Part shown: positions 6,448 to 13,145 of the stretch, piece by piece | Position numbering within the stretch: position 1 is the first letter of the stretch | How the letters are laid out: each line of letters begins with the position of its first letter | Assembly: GCA_023432885.1 (NCBI GenBank) | Contig: JAEZEU010000619.1 | Location: forward strand, 1-14,463 | DNA length: 14,463 nucleotides | Direction of reading: 5' to 3' | Source: Pseudomonadota bacterium | GTDB taxonomy: Bacteria; Pseudomonadota; Alphaproteobacteria; Rhizobiales; Xanthobacteraceae | Notes under the pieces: generated by a model | The model's database searches: none | What the model saw: only the letters and a program-made list of their open reading frames with translations | What the model was told of the DNA's origin: nothing | Made by a program: the position numbers and the translations under genes

Positions 6448-7257
6448 ATGGTTGCCCGCGAGGGTCTCGCGCGCGTGCTCAGCGACGCGCAAATTCAGCA
6501 ATTCATCAACGAAGGCTTTGTCAGGGTCGACGAAGCCTTCTCCCGCGAACTGGCCGACGCAGGCCGTGCCATCCTGTGGCGCGACCTGCCCTGCCATCGC
6601 GACGATCCCGCCACGTGGACGCGCCCCGTCGTCCGGCTCGGCATGTACAGCGATCAGCCGTTCAGCGACGCCGTCAACAGTCCCGTGCTGCATGCCGCAT
6701 TCGACCAGTTGGTAGGCCGCGGGCGTTGGCGTCCGCGCATTGACCTCGGGACCTTTCCAGTACGATTTCCGAGCCTCGAAGATCCCGGCGATACCGGCTG
6801 GCACATCGACGTGAGCTTTCCCGGCCCGAGCAGCAGCTGGGAAGAAAGGCGCGATTTCTCCGACTGGCGGGCGAATGTCGCCTCGCGCGGCCGCGCGCTC
6901 CTGATGCTGTTCCTGTTCTCCGATATCGGAGAAGCGGATGCGCCGACGCGCATCAAGGTGCGCTCGCATCGCGACATCGCGCGCATTCTTGCGCCGGCGG
7001 GCGAAGCCGGGATGTCCAACGCGATGCTTGGTTCAAAAATCGCAACGATCGAACGGCCTGAGGTAGCGGCGACCGGCCGAGCCGGCAGCGTCTATCTCTG
7101 CCATCCCTTCCTGGTGCATGCCGCGCAGAAGCACCATGGCGAGACACCGCGTTTCCTGGCGCAACCGCCGCTGCATCCGGCAGTGCCGTTGCAGATCGAT
7201 CGCCCGGACGGCGACTATTCGCCGGTCGAGCTCGCGATCAGGCGAGCGCTGGACTGA
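6448..7257 (+). CDS. Phytanoyl-CoA dioxygenase (PhyH)-like Fe(II)/2-oxoglutarate oxygenase
   Basis: The protein has 269 residues. The double-stranded beta-helix iron site is readable: His119-x-Asp121 in WHIDVSF, and a distal His224 in LCHPFLVHAAQKH. Arg235 in ETPRFLAQPP is the likely 2-oxoglutarate anchor. Such enzymes hydroxylate a substrate with O2 and 2-oxoglutarate in the cytoplasm. PhyH relatives act on very different molecules (acyl-CoA, ectoine, amino acids, natural products), so the substrate is unknown. ATG 6448 (MVAREGLARVLSD) is preferred because GAGG (6438-6441) lies six bases upstream. The in-frame ATG at 6436 has no ribosome binding site. The gene is alone in its transcription unit, between a divergent SDR gene and a convergent secreted-protein gene. 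An attenuator-like leader with a terminator ends 27 bases upstream, suggesting conditional expression. Confidence 0.85.
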   Translation: MVAREGLARVLSDAQIQQFINEGFVRVDEAFSRELADAGRAILWRDLPCHRDDPATWTRPVVRLGMYSDQPFSDAVNSPVLHAAFDQLVGRGRWRPRIDLGTFPVRFPSLEDPGDTGWHIDVSFPGPSSSWEERRDFSDWRANVASRGRALLMLFLFSDIGEADAPTRIKVRSHRDIARILAPAGEAGMSNAMLGSKIATIERPEVAATGRAGSVYLCHPFLVHAAQKHHGETPRFLAQPPLHPAVPLQIDRPDGDYSPVELAIRRALD

Positions 7258-7271
7258 AGCGCCAGGATAGA

Positions 7272-7312
7272 GCGTGTCCGCCGCTGTGACGCGGTTCAGA
7301 TGGCGGACACGC
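7272..7312. terminator. Long inverted repeat between convergent genes (possible bidirectional terminator)
   Basis: GCGTGTCCGCC (7272-7282) and GGCGGACACGC (7302-7312) are perfectly complementary over 11 bp around a 19-base loop. It lies in the 72-base gap between the dioxygenase gene (stop 7257) and the secreted-protein gene (stop 7330). No strong T-run follows on either strand, so it may be a stabilising hairpin or dispersed repeat rather than a classic intrinsic terminator. Confidence 0.5.
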
Positions 7313-7329
7313 AACTGCTTGGTGAAAAT

Positions 7330-7833
7330 CTACTTTGCTTGCGCCGCCGTCTGCAGCGCCTTCCAGTCGAATTTTTCGGCGAGTTGCAGCGCTTCGTCCT
7401 CGGTGAGGCCTTCATAGGCGAGGCTGAACATGGCGCTCTTGTCGAGTGCCACCATCAGCGTGCCCGATTTTTCCTTGCTGTTGTAAGCCTTCAACACGGG
7501 CATGCCGCGCATGGTGTCCGTGATCATGTGACCCTCCGGCGTCTGCAGCTTCATCCCGGTCTGGATCGGCGCAAGCGCGCCCTCGGCCCCCTGCCCGATG
7601 ACAACAGAGGCATGCAGCTGCGACGGGCCGCGCTCATAATCTCGGGTCGCGGTGGTCATGCTGGCATCCGACATTTGCATCGACATGCCATCCGGCTTCT
7701 TGCCCTGCCAGCCGGAAAGATCGACCAGCAGCGGCAGGAAGCGCTGGAACGGTTGATCGGCCCTTACTGTCGAAAACGGCGATAGCGTGAAAAGGATCAA
7801 ACAAGCTGAAATCGCGCGCAGTGGCGTCAACAT
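7330..7833 (-). CDS. Small secreted protein of unknown function
   Basis: The product has 167 residues. Residues 1-25 look like a Sec signal peptide (LRAISACLILFTLSPF, cleavage after TVRA), so the mature protein of about 142 residues is probably periplasmic or secreted. The mature part starts QPFQRFLPLLVDLSGWQGKKPDG and has a Met-rich patch, MSMQMSDASM (50-59). Alternating strands follow (ASVVIGQG, GTLMVALDKSAMFSLAY), then a C-terminal helix ALQLAEKFDWKALQTAAQAK. There is no cysteine in the mature protein and no catalytic motif I recognise. GAGG lies six bases before the ATG. It is encoded just beyond the terminator of the ribosomal operon on the same strand, so it needs its own promoter or read-through. 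Bradyrhizobium relatives are probably annotated as hypothetical. Confidence 0.8.
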   Translation of the reverse strand: MLTPLRAISACLILFTLSPFSTVRADQPFQRFLPLLVDLSGWQGKKPDGMSMQMSDASMTTATRDYERGPSQLHASVVIGQGAEGALAPIQTGMKLQTPEGHMITDTMRGMPVLKAYNSKEKSGTLMVALDKSAMFSLAYEGLTEDEALQLAEKFDWKALQTAAQAK

Positions 7834-7920
7834 AGGTCACCTCAAGAAGATTCTCACGCGTCCCTTCTAGCGAAGCTCCAGCAAGGCGAGAAGAGCTGCA
7901 GACCCGAGCAGCCCCAAAGC

Positions 7921-7948
7921 AAAAAGCGACGCTCGCGCGCCGCTTTTT
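7921..7948 (-). terminator. Intrinsic terminator of the spc-alpha ribosomal operon
   Basis: AAAAAGCG (7921-7928) and CGCTTTTT (7941-7948) form an 8-bp stem around a GC-rich 12-base loop. Read on the minus strand, the stem ends in TTTTT 24 bases after the rplQ stop at 7972. The symmetric A and T arms mean it could also act on plus-strand transcripts. Confidence 0.85.
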
Positions 7949-7971
7949 CAATTCCGTCTGCAGAGAAAGGT

Positions 7972-8391
7972 TTAGGCCGCTTCGGCTTCTTCCTTCGCCT
8001 CGACCGGACCGGAGTCCTTGCCCTTGGCATCGACGTCGCGGTCGACGAATTCGATCACGGCCATCGCGGCGTTGTCGCCGTAGCGGAAGCCCGCCTTGAT
8101 GATGCGGGTGTAGCCGCCCTGGCGGTCCTTGTAGCGGGGCGCCAGTGTGTCGAACAGCTTCTTGACCTGGTCGACGTCGCGCAGCTCCGAGATGGCCTGG
8201 CGGCGCAGCGCGAGCCCGCCCTTCTTGCCGAGTGTAACCAGTTTCTCGACGATCGGACGAAGCTCCTTGGCCTTGGGCAGCGTGGTGACGATCTGCTCGT
8301 GCTTGATCAGCGCAGCCGCCATGTTGGCGAACATCGCGCGGCGATGCTCGGCCGTGCGGTTGAGCTTGCGGTGAACCCTTCCGTGACGCAT
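7972..8391 (-). CDS. rplQ: 50S ribosomal protein L17
   Basis: The protein has 139 residues, the usual alphaproteobacterial L17 length. It starts with the near-invariant MRHGRVHRKLNRTAEHRRAM and contains LIKHEQIVTTLPKAKELRP and the late core KDRQGGYTRI. L17 binds 23S rRNA near the peptide tunnel exit of the large subunit. The C-terminal tail after about residue 118 is acidic and Ala/Glu/Lys-rich, as in relatives. AAGGA lies 9 bases upstream of the ATG. It is the last gene of the alpha operon: rpoA ends 162 bases upstream, an unusually wide gap filled largely by a palindromic repeat. A terminator follows 24 bases after the stop. Confidence 0.98.
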   Translation of the reverse strand: MRHGRVHRKLNRTAEHRRAMFANMAAALIKHEQIVTTLPKAKELRPIVEKLVTLGKKGGLALRRQAISELRDVDQVKKLFDTLAPRYKDRQGGYTRIIKAGFRYGDNAAMAVIEFVDRDVDAKGKDSGPVEAKEEAEAA

Positions 8392-8469
8392 TGGACTATT
8401 CCTTATTCAATTCTGTCGCGGTGGTTCAGCGACAAGTTCCTCAGGTGGGCTTCCTGCGTTCGCCCTGGT

Positions 8470-8549
8470 GTCATTTCCGGGACGCGCTTGGCTCGCGAAC
8501 CCGGGAATCTCGAGATTCCGGATCGCCGCTTCGCGACGTCCGGAATGAC
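8470..8549. repeat. Palindromic dispersed-type repeat between rpoA and rplQ
   Basis: The ends are mirror images: GTCATTTCCGG at 8470 and CCGGAATGAC ending at 8549. The centre is the perfect 16-bp palindrome GGAATCTCGAGATTCC (8504-8519), and both arms carry Ser/Thr-free GC-rich segments with TCGCGA-like cores. From memory this is the GTCATTCCGGG...GGAATCTCGAGATTCC...CCGGAATGAC family found many times in Bradyrhizobium-group genomes. The transcript would fold into a long hairpin within the operon mRNA. Family membership needs a genome-wide comparison. Confidence 0.7.
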
Positions 8550-8553
8550 AGGA

Positions 8554-9573
8554 TCAGTAATGATCCTCGAAGCGCTTGGCGAGCTCGTCGATGTTCTCCG
8601 GCGGCCAGCCCGGCACTTCCATGCCGAGATGCAGCCCCATCTGGGCCAGCACTTCCTTGATCTCGTTCAGCGACTTGCGACCGAAGTTCGGCGTGCGGAG
8701 CATTTCCGCCTCGCTCTTCTGCACGAGGTCGCCGATATAGACGATGTTGTCGTTCTTCAGGCAGTTGGCCGAACGTACCGACAGCTCGAGCTCGTCCACC
8801 TTTTTGAGGAAGGCCGGGTTGAAGGCGAGATCGGGGATGATCTCCTGCGCGACTTCCTTGCGCGGCTCCTCGAAGTTGACGAACACGTTGAGCTGGTCCT
8901 GCAGGATACGGGCGGCATAGGCCACCGCATCATCCGGCGTGACCGCGCCGTTGGTCTCGATGGTCATCGTCAGCTTGTCGTAGTCGAGGATCTGGCCCTC
9001 GCGGGTGTTCTCGACCTTGTAGGAGACCTTGCGCACCGGGGAGTAAAGGCTGTCGACCGGGATCAGGCCGATCGGCGCGTCCTCGGGCCGGTTGCGCTCG
9101 GCGGGCACGTAGCCCTTGCCGGTCGAGACCGTGAACTCCATGCGGATCTCGGCGCCGTCGTCCAGGGTGCAGAGCTGCAGCTCCGGATTGAGCACGGTGA
9201 TGTCGCCGACGGTCTGGATGTCGCCGGCGGTAACCACGCCGGGGCCGCTCTTCTTCACGACCATGCGCTTGGGGCCTTCGCCCTGCATCTTGATCGAGAT
9301 ATCCTTGATGTTGAGCACGATGTCGGTGACGTCCTCGCGAACGCCCGCGATCGAGGAGAACTCGTGCAGCACGCCGTCGATGTGCACCGACTGCACGGCA
9401 GCGCCTTGCAGCGAGGAGAGCAGGATGCGCCGCAGCGCATTGCCGAGGGTCTGGCCGAAGCCGCGCTCAAGCGGCTCGGCAACCAGCGTCGCAAAGCGGG
9501 CTGCGTCAGAACCCGGCGTGACCTGCAGCTTGTTCGGTCGGATCAGTTCTTGCCAATTCTTCTGGATCGTCAC
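8554..9573 (-). CDS. rpoA: DNA-directed RNA polymerase subunit alpha
   Basis: The alpha subunit has 339 residues from GTG 9573 (MTIQKNWQELIRPNKL). The alpha dimer scaffolds RNA polymerase assembly. The N-terminal domain occupies about 1-235 and includes LERGFGQTLGNALRRILLSSL, the segment contacting beta. A linker follows, then the C-terminal domain (about 250-325) with VRSANCLKNDNI (267 onward), equivalent to the DNA-binding 265 determinant, and TPNFGRKSLNEIKEVL. Two in-frame GTG codons are possible. The one at 9582 adds three residues; the one at 9573 has GGGTGA about five bases upstream and gives the length I recall for Rhodopseudomonas RpoA, so it was chosen. It lies between rpsK and rplQ as in most bacteria, but both flanking gaps (130 and 162 bases) are wider than usual. 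Confidence 0.98.
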   Translation of the reverse strand: MTIQKNWQELIRPNKLQVTPGSDAARFATLVAEPLERGFGQTLGNALRRILLSSLQGAAVQSVHIDGVLHEFSSIAGVREDVTDIVLNIKDISIKMQGEGPKRMVVKKSGPGVVTAGDIQTVGDITVLNPELQLCTLDDGAEIRMEFTVSTGKGYVPAERNRPEDAPIGLIPVDSLYSPVRKVSYKVENTREGQILDYDKLTMTIETNGAVTPDDAVAYAARILQDQLNVFVNFEEPRKEVAQEIIPDLAFNPAFLKKVDELELSVRSANCLKNDNIVYIGDLVQKSEAEMLRTPNFGRKSLNEIKEVLAQMGLHLGMEVPGWPPENIDELAKRFEDHY

Positions 9574-9630
9574 TGTTTTCACCCATACGGGCCGGCCGAT
9601 TTGCGCTTCAAACCGCCGGCGTTGGAGACC

Positions 9631-9689
9631 CGCGGATCAAATCCGCGTCGTACAATTCCAAAAACCATCGCGGGGCGGAGCGGCCGCCC
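9631..9689. other. Two hairpins in the rpsK-rpoA intercistronic gap
   Basis: CGCGGAT (9631-9637) and ATCCGCG (9641-9647) form a perfect 7-bp stem with a CAA loop. GGGCGG (9673-9678) and CCGCCC (9684-9689) form a second stem with a five-base loop. Both sit in the 130-base gap ahead of rpoA. They could influence mRNA processing or expression relative to rpsK; no T-run follows, so they are not obvious terminators. Confidence 0.45.
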
Positions 9690-9703
9690 GGCGACTCAAC
9701 AAA

Positions 9704-10093
9704 TCAAACGCGCCGACGCTTGCGCGGACGGCAACCGTTGTGCGGGATCGTGGTCACGTCGCGTATCGAGGTGACAGTGAATCCCGCGGCCTGCAGCGCG
9801 CGAAGCGCCGACTCACGACCGGAACCCGGACCGGCCACTTCCACTTCCAGGGTGCGCATGCCGTGTTCCTGCGCCTTCTTGGCGACGTCTTCGGCGGCGA
9901 CCTGCGCGGCATAGGGCGTCGACTTGCGCGAGCCCTTGAAGCCCATCGTGCCGGCTGACGACCAGGCAATCGCGTTGCCCTGCGCGTCCGTGATGGTGAT
10001 GGTCGTGTTGTTGAACGACGAATTCACGTGCGCGATGCCGGAGGCGATGTTCTTGCGTTCGCGACGGCGGACGCGGGTGGCTTCCTTGCCCAT
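9704..10093 (-). CDS. rpsK: 30S ribosomal protein S11
   Basis: The protein has 129 residues, standard for S11. Family hallmarks are ASGIAHVNSSFNNTTITITDAQGN near the N-terminus, AWSSAGTMGFKGSRKSTPYAAQVAAE in the middle, and the C-terminal VTSIRDVTTIPHNGCRPRKRRRV. S11 binds the platform of the small subunit near the mRNA exit region. An AAGG ribosome binding site precedes the ATG by six bases. It follows rpsM after a 124-base gap with a hairpin, and precedes rpoA. Confidence 0.98.
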   Translation of the reverse strand: MGKEATRVRRRERKNIASGIAHVNSSFNNTTITITDAQGNAIAWSSAGTMGFKGSRKSTPYAAQVAAEDVAKKAQEHGMRTLEVEVAGPGSGRESALRALQAAGFTVTSIRDVTTIPHNGCRPRKRRRV

Positions 10094-10172
10094 TGACTAC
10101 CTTTCCTGAGATCTCAACACCGCCGTAATGCCAGCGGCTACACCGAAAAACACGAGCGACTGATAGCGAGCA

Positions 10173-10197
10173 GCGAACAGAACCTGTTCGCGTTTTT
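10173..10197 (+). terminator. Hairpin with T-run on the strand opposite the operon (rpsM-rpsK gap)
   Basis: GCGAACAG (10173-10180) and CTGTTCGC (10184-10191) form a perfect 8-bp stem with an AAC loop, followed on the plus strand by GTTTTT (10192-10197). As an intrinsic terminator it would stop antisense transcripts, not the ribosomal operon. In the operon mRNA it is a plain intercistronic hairpin. Confidence 0.4.
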
Positions 10198-10217
10198 CCT
10201 ATTCGCTATTGGCCGAA

Positions 10218-10586
10218 TTACTTCTTCTTGCCGGCGATCGCCTTGGCCGGCCCCTTGCGCGTGCGCGCATTGGTGTGGGTGCGCTGGCCACGGACGGGAA
10301 GGCCGCGACGATGACGCAGGCCGCGATAGCAGCCGAGGTCCATCAGACGCTTGATGTTGATGCCGACCTCGCGGCGAAGATCGCCCTCGACGAGGTAGTC
10401 GCGATCGATCACTTCGCGGATCTGCAGCACTTCCTGGTCGGTGAGTTGGTTGACGCGACGCTCCAGCGGAATCTTCACCTTCTCCATGATCTCGGCGGCG
10501 TTCTTCTGGCCGATGCCATGGATGTACTGGAGCGCGATCAGCACGCGCTTGTTGGTCGGGATATTGACGCCGGCAATACGGGCCAC
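10218..10586 (-). CDS. rpsM: 30S ribosomal protein S13
   Basis: The protein has 122 residues, the standard S13 length. It begins ARIAGVNIPTNKRVLIALQYIHGIG (helix-hairpin-helix region) and ends with the basic tail GLPVRGQRTHTNARTRKGPAKAIAGKKK, which includes the family signature around RHRRGLPVRGQRT. S13 sits in the head of the small subunit and contacts the P-site tRNA and the A-site finger bridge. The start codon is GTG (10586), supported by AGGAG eight bases upstream. It is separated from adk by 187 bases holding a candidate promoter, so rpsM-rpsK-rpoA-rplQ may be partly expressed as its own unit. rpmJ, which sits here in many bacteria, is absent from this gap. Confidence 0.98.
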   Translation of the reverse strand: MARIAGVNIPTNKRVLIALQYIHGIGQKNAAEIMEKVKIPLERRVNQLTDQEVLQIREVIDRDYLVEGDLRREVGINIKRLMDLGCYRGLRHRRGLPVRGQRTHTNARTRKGPAKAIAGKKK

Positions 10587-10603
10587 GGACTTCTCTCCTG
10601 TTA

Positions 10604-10702
10604 CCGGCCATCGGGGCCGGAATTTCTGAATTTCTGCTAGCTCGGGCAGGTGTCCACAAACGCGAACACGACGCCCTAACCCCTTGGGTTCCCGGGGCCC
10701 GG
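10604..10702. other. Inverted repeats in the rpsM leader
   Basis: CCGGCC (10604-10609) and GGCCGG (10615-10620) form a 6-bp stem just upstream of the rpsM ribosome binding site on the minus strand. CCGGGGCCCGG (10692-10702) is a second palindrome. In other bacteria the alpha operon is autoregulated by S4 binding near the rpsM start. These stems could be part of a comparable structure, but nothing here proves that. Confidence 0.35.
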
Positions 10703-10739
10703 CATCGTCTGATAACTATCCGATCTGGATGCTGGGCTT

Positions 10740-10767
10740 ATTAAGGGATTCAAGCGGGTTTCGTCAA
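10740..10767 (-). promoter_or_regulatory. Candidate internal promoter for rpsM-rpsK-rpoA-rplQ
   Basis: On the minus strand TTGACG (10762-10767) is followed after 16 bases by CTTAAT (10740-10745). The -35 box matches TTGACA at five of six positions and the -10 box matches TATAAT at four of six. It lies just after the adk stop in the widest gap of the operon, a sensible place for a separate alpha-operon promoter. Confidence 0.35.
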
Positions 10768-10773
10768 CCGATT

Positions 10774-11601
10774 CTAACGCTTAGCTCGCTTTTTCGTGAC
10801 CTTTTTGGCGGATTTTGCGGACTTCCGGCCTCCCTTCCCCTTGTTCCTTTGCGCAGGCTTGGCAGGTTTCCGGGACGCTTTCTTGGCCGCTTTTTTTGCC
10901 CCCTTGGTTGCCCTCCGGGCCGGTTTGGCGGGCTTTTTGGCCGTCTTGGCGGGTTTGGCCCGCTTGGCGGAGGCCTTTTTGGCGGCCGCCTTGGCGGCGA
11001 CCTTGGCCTCGGCGGCACCGATCGCGGCCAAGATCCGGTTAATTTCCCGGGTGACCTGCTCGATCGACATCATGCCGTCGACGGTCAGAAGCTTGCGGCG
11101 CTCCGAATAATAATGGATCAGCGGTTCGGTCAGGGACCGGTATTGGGCCAGCCGCTTGGCCAGCACTTCGGGAGTGTCGTCGACGCGGACGTCCTCGCCG
11201 CGGGCACGCATCTCGGCAACCCGGGTCTCGACCCGCTGCAACAGCGCGCTCTCGTTGACGCGCAGCTCGATCACCGCGTCGAGCTTGATGTGCTTCTTCT
11301 TCAGGAGTTCGTCGAGGGCAGCCGCCTGCGGCACCGTGCGCGGAAAGCCGTCAAGGATGAAGCCATTCTTCATGTCTGGCTGATCGAGGCGGTCGGAGAT
11401 GATGCCGATCACGATCTCGTCCGGGACGAGACCGCCGTTCGCCATGATCTCCTTGGCCTGCAGCCCGACCGGCGTGCCCGCGGCAACGGCCGCACGGAGC
11501 ATCTCGCCGGTGGAAAGCTGGACGATGCCGTTTTTGGTCACCAAGCGCTGAGCCTGCGTGCCCTTGCCGGCGCCCGGCGGTCCGAGAAGAATCAGTCGCA
11601 T
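10774..11601 (-). CDS. adk: Adenylate kinase with a Lys/Ala/Pro-rich C-terminal extension
   Basis: The protein has 275 residues. Residues 1-195 are a complete short-LID adenylate kinase that interconverts ATP+AMP and 2 ADP in the cytoplasm. Visible motifs are the P-loop GPPGAGKGT (8-16), the AMP-binding STGEMLR (30-36), GFILDGFPRTVPQA (80-93) and RRKLLTVDG (168-176). The LID is of the short type without the zinc cysteines. Residues about 196-275 form a low-complexity basic tail made of Lys, Arg, Ala and Pro with repeats such as AKKPAKPA, resembling histone H1-like tails. ATG 11601 was chosen because the P-loop strand begins immediately and a G-rich stretch lies upstream; the upstream in-frame start at 11637 is unlikely. 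It follows secY after 63 bases. Confidence 0.95.
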   Translation of the reverse strand: MRLILLGPPGAGKGTQAQRLVTKNGIVQLSTGEMLRAAVAAGTPVGLQAKEIMANGGLVPDEIVIGIISDRLDQPDMKNGFILDGFPRTVPQAAALDELLKKKHIKLDAVIELRVNESALLQRVETRVAEMRARGEDVRVDDTPEVLAKRLAQYRSLTEPLIHYYSERRKLLTVDGMMSIEQVTREINRILAAIGAAEAKVAAKAAAKKASAKRAKPAKTAKKPAKPARRATKGAKKAAKKASRKPAKPAQRNKGKGGRKSAKSAKKVTKKRAKR

Positions 11602-11664
11602 TATTCGCCCCCCGGCCAGGTGAGCGATGGCTCGCACACCCGATTAGACGCGACACGCCGCCCT

Positions 11665-12996
11665 TTAGCGGCGGCGTCCGCGCAGTTTGGATTTGCGGAT
11701 CAGTCCCTCGTACTGATGCGCCAGCAGATAGCCCTGAACCTGCGCCACCGTATCCATGGTGACACTGACCACGATCAAAAGTGACGTACCACCAAAGTAG
11801 AACGGCACGGAGGCGTAGGAGATCAAGATCTCCGGGATCAAGCAGACGACCGCCAGGTAGATCGCGCCCAGCACCGTAATGCGCGACAGCACATAGTCGA
11901 TGTACTCGGCCGTACGCTCACCGGGGCGAATGCCCGGAATGAAGCCGCCATGCTTCTTCAGATTGTCTGCGGTCTCGGTCGGATTGAACACGATCGCTGT
12001 GTAGAAGAAGGCGAAGAACACGATCAGCGCCAGATACAGGAACAGGAACAGCGGCCGTCCGTGACTGAGCTGGGTGGTCAGCCACTGCATCCATTCCGGC
12101 CCCGTGCCGGCATTGAAATTGGCGACCGTGGCCGGCAGCAGCAGCAGCGACGACGCGAAGATCGGAGGGATGACACCCGAGGTGTTGAGCTTGAGCGGCA
12201 GATGCGAGGACTGGCCTTCGAACATCTTGTTGCCGACCTGGCGCTTCGGGTACTGGATCAAGAGCCGGCGCTGCGCGCGCTCCACGAAGACGATGAACGC
12301 GATCACGGCGACCGCCATCACGATCACGATCAGGATCAGGCCCGTCGACAGCGCGCCCTGGCGGCCGAGTTCCAGCATGCTGGCGAGCGCCGAAGGCAGC
12401 TCGGCAACGATGCCGGCGAGGATGATCAGCGAAATGCCGTTGCCGATGCCGCGCGACGTGATCTGCTCGCCGAGCCACATCAGGAACATGGTGCCGCCGG
12501 TGAGCGTGATCGTGGTCGAGAGGCGGAAGAACAGGCCGGGTTCACTGACCACGTTGCCCGCGCCTTCGAGGCCGACCGCGATGCCGTAGGACTGGAACGC
12601 GGCAAGGATCACCGTGAGGTATCGGGTGTACTGGTTCAGCGTTTTGCGGCCCGCCTCACCTTCCTTCTTCAGGGCTTCGAGTTGCGGCGAGACCGTGGTC
12701 AGGAGCTGGATGATGATCGATGCCGAGATGTACGGCATGATGTTCAGCGCGAAGATCGCCATGCGGTGGATGCCGCCGCCGGCGAACATGTTGAACATGC
12801 CGAGAATGCCGCCCGCCTGCGAGCGGAACACCTGCTCCCAAACGTTGGGGTCGATGCCGGGCAACGGGATGTAGGTGCCGAGCCGATAAACAAGCAGCGC
12901 ACCCAGCGTGAACCAGATGCGCTTCTTCAGCTCTTCGGCCTTGGCCAGCGCGCCGAAGTTGAGGTTTGCTGCAAGTTGTTCTGCTGCCGAGACCAT
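11665..12996 (-). CDS. secY: Preprotein translocase subunit SecY
   Basis: The protein has 443 residues, the usual length, with ten predicted membrane helices. It is the channel-forming subunit of the SecYEG translocon in the inner membrane. Recognisable segments are LVYRLGTYIPLPGID in helix 1, the plug region GGILGMFNMFAGGGIHRMAIFALNIMPYISASIIIQLL, GEQITSRGIGNGISLII, the cytosolic loop YPKRQVGNKMFEGQSSHLPLKLNTSGVIPPIFASSLLLLP, and GGFIPGIRPGERTAEYIDYVLSRI ahead of the last helices. The C-terminus ends in the basic RKSKLRGRRR. The ATG at 12996 gives a family-like start; GGGAG lies about 11 bases upstream, which is rather far. It follows rplO after 149 bases containing inverted repeats and precedes adk. 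Confidence 0.98.
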   Translation of the reverse strand: MVSAAEQLAANLNFGALAKAEELKKRIWFTLGALLVYRLGTYIPLPGIDPNVWEQVFRSQAGGILGMFNMFAGGGIHRMAIFALNIMPYISASIIIQLLTTVSPQLEALKKEGEAGRKTLNQYTRYLTVILAAFQSYGIAVGLEGAGNVVSEPGLFFRLSTTITLTGGTMFLMWLGEQITSRGIGNGISLIILAGIVAELPSALASMLELGRQGALSTGLILIVIVMAVAVIAFIVFVERAQRRLLIQYPKRQVGNKMFEGQSSHLPLKLNTSGVIPPIFASSLLLLPATVANFNAGTGPEWMQWLTTQLSHGRPLFLFLYLALIVFFAFFYTAIVFNPTETADNLKKHGGFIPGIRPGERTAEYIDYVLSRITVLGAIYLAVVCLIPEILISYASVPFYFGGTSLLIVVSVTMDTVAQVQGYLLAHQYEGLIRKSKLRGRRR

Positions 12997-13060
12997 GTTT
13001 TGGCTTTCTCCCGCGCGCCACCTGCTGCCGCACCTTCCGGACCCGGACCTTCAGCAGTTG

Positions 13061-13134
13061 CCGGATATTATCTGGTATCCGGCCTTGATAAGTCCATTGT
13101 TCCGGAAAGCAAATTGCCCGCAGGACGCAGGCAA
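13061..13134. other. Inverted repeats in the rplO-secY gap
   Basis: CCGGATA (13061-13067) and TATCCGG (13076-13082) form a perfect 7-bp stem around eight bases. TTGCC (13114-13118) and GGCAA (13130-13134) form a second, shorter one just after the rplO stop. They may tune secY expression relative to rplO or mark a processing site; neither has a terminator-like T-run. Confidence 0.4.
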
Positions 13135-13145
13135 TGACGCAGATG

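Noticed and set aside
8299..9774. 491-codon plus-strand frame opposite rpoA
   Set aside because: Antisense to the certain genes rplQ and rpoA, rich in His, Arg and Asp, with no recognisable domain.
10774..11016. Adk tail as a frameshift or a separate fused gene
   Set aside because: The Lys/Ala/Pro-rich composition continues smoothly from the kinase core in frame to a normal stop, with no second start or domain, so it reads as a real extension rather than a frameshift artefact.
11950..13137. 395-codon plus-strand frame opposite secY
   Set aside because: Antisense to secY; a run of charged residues (His, Arg, Asp, Glu, Gln) expected from complementing membrane-protein codons.
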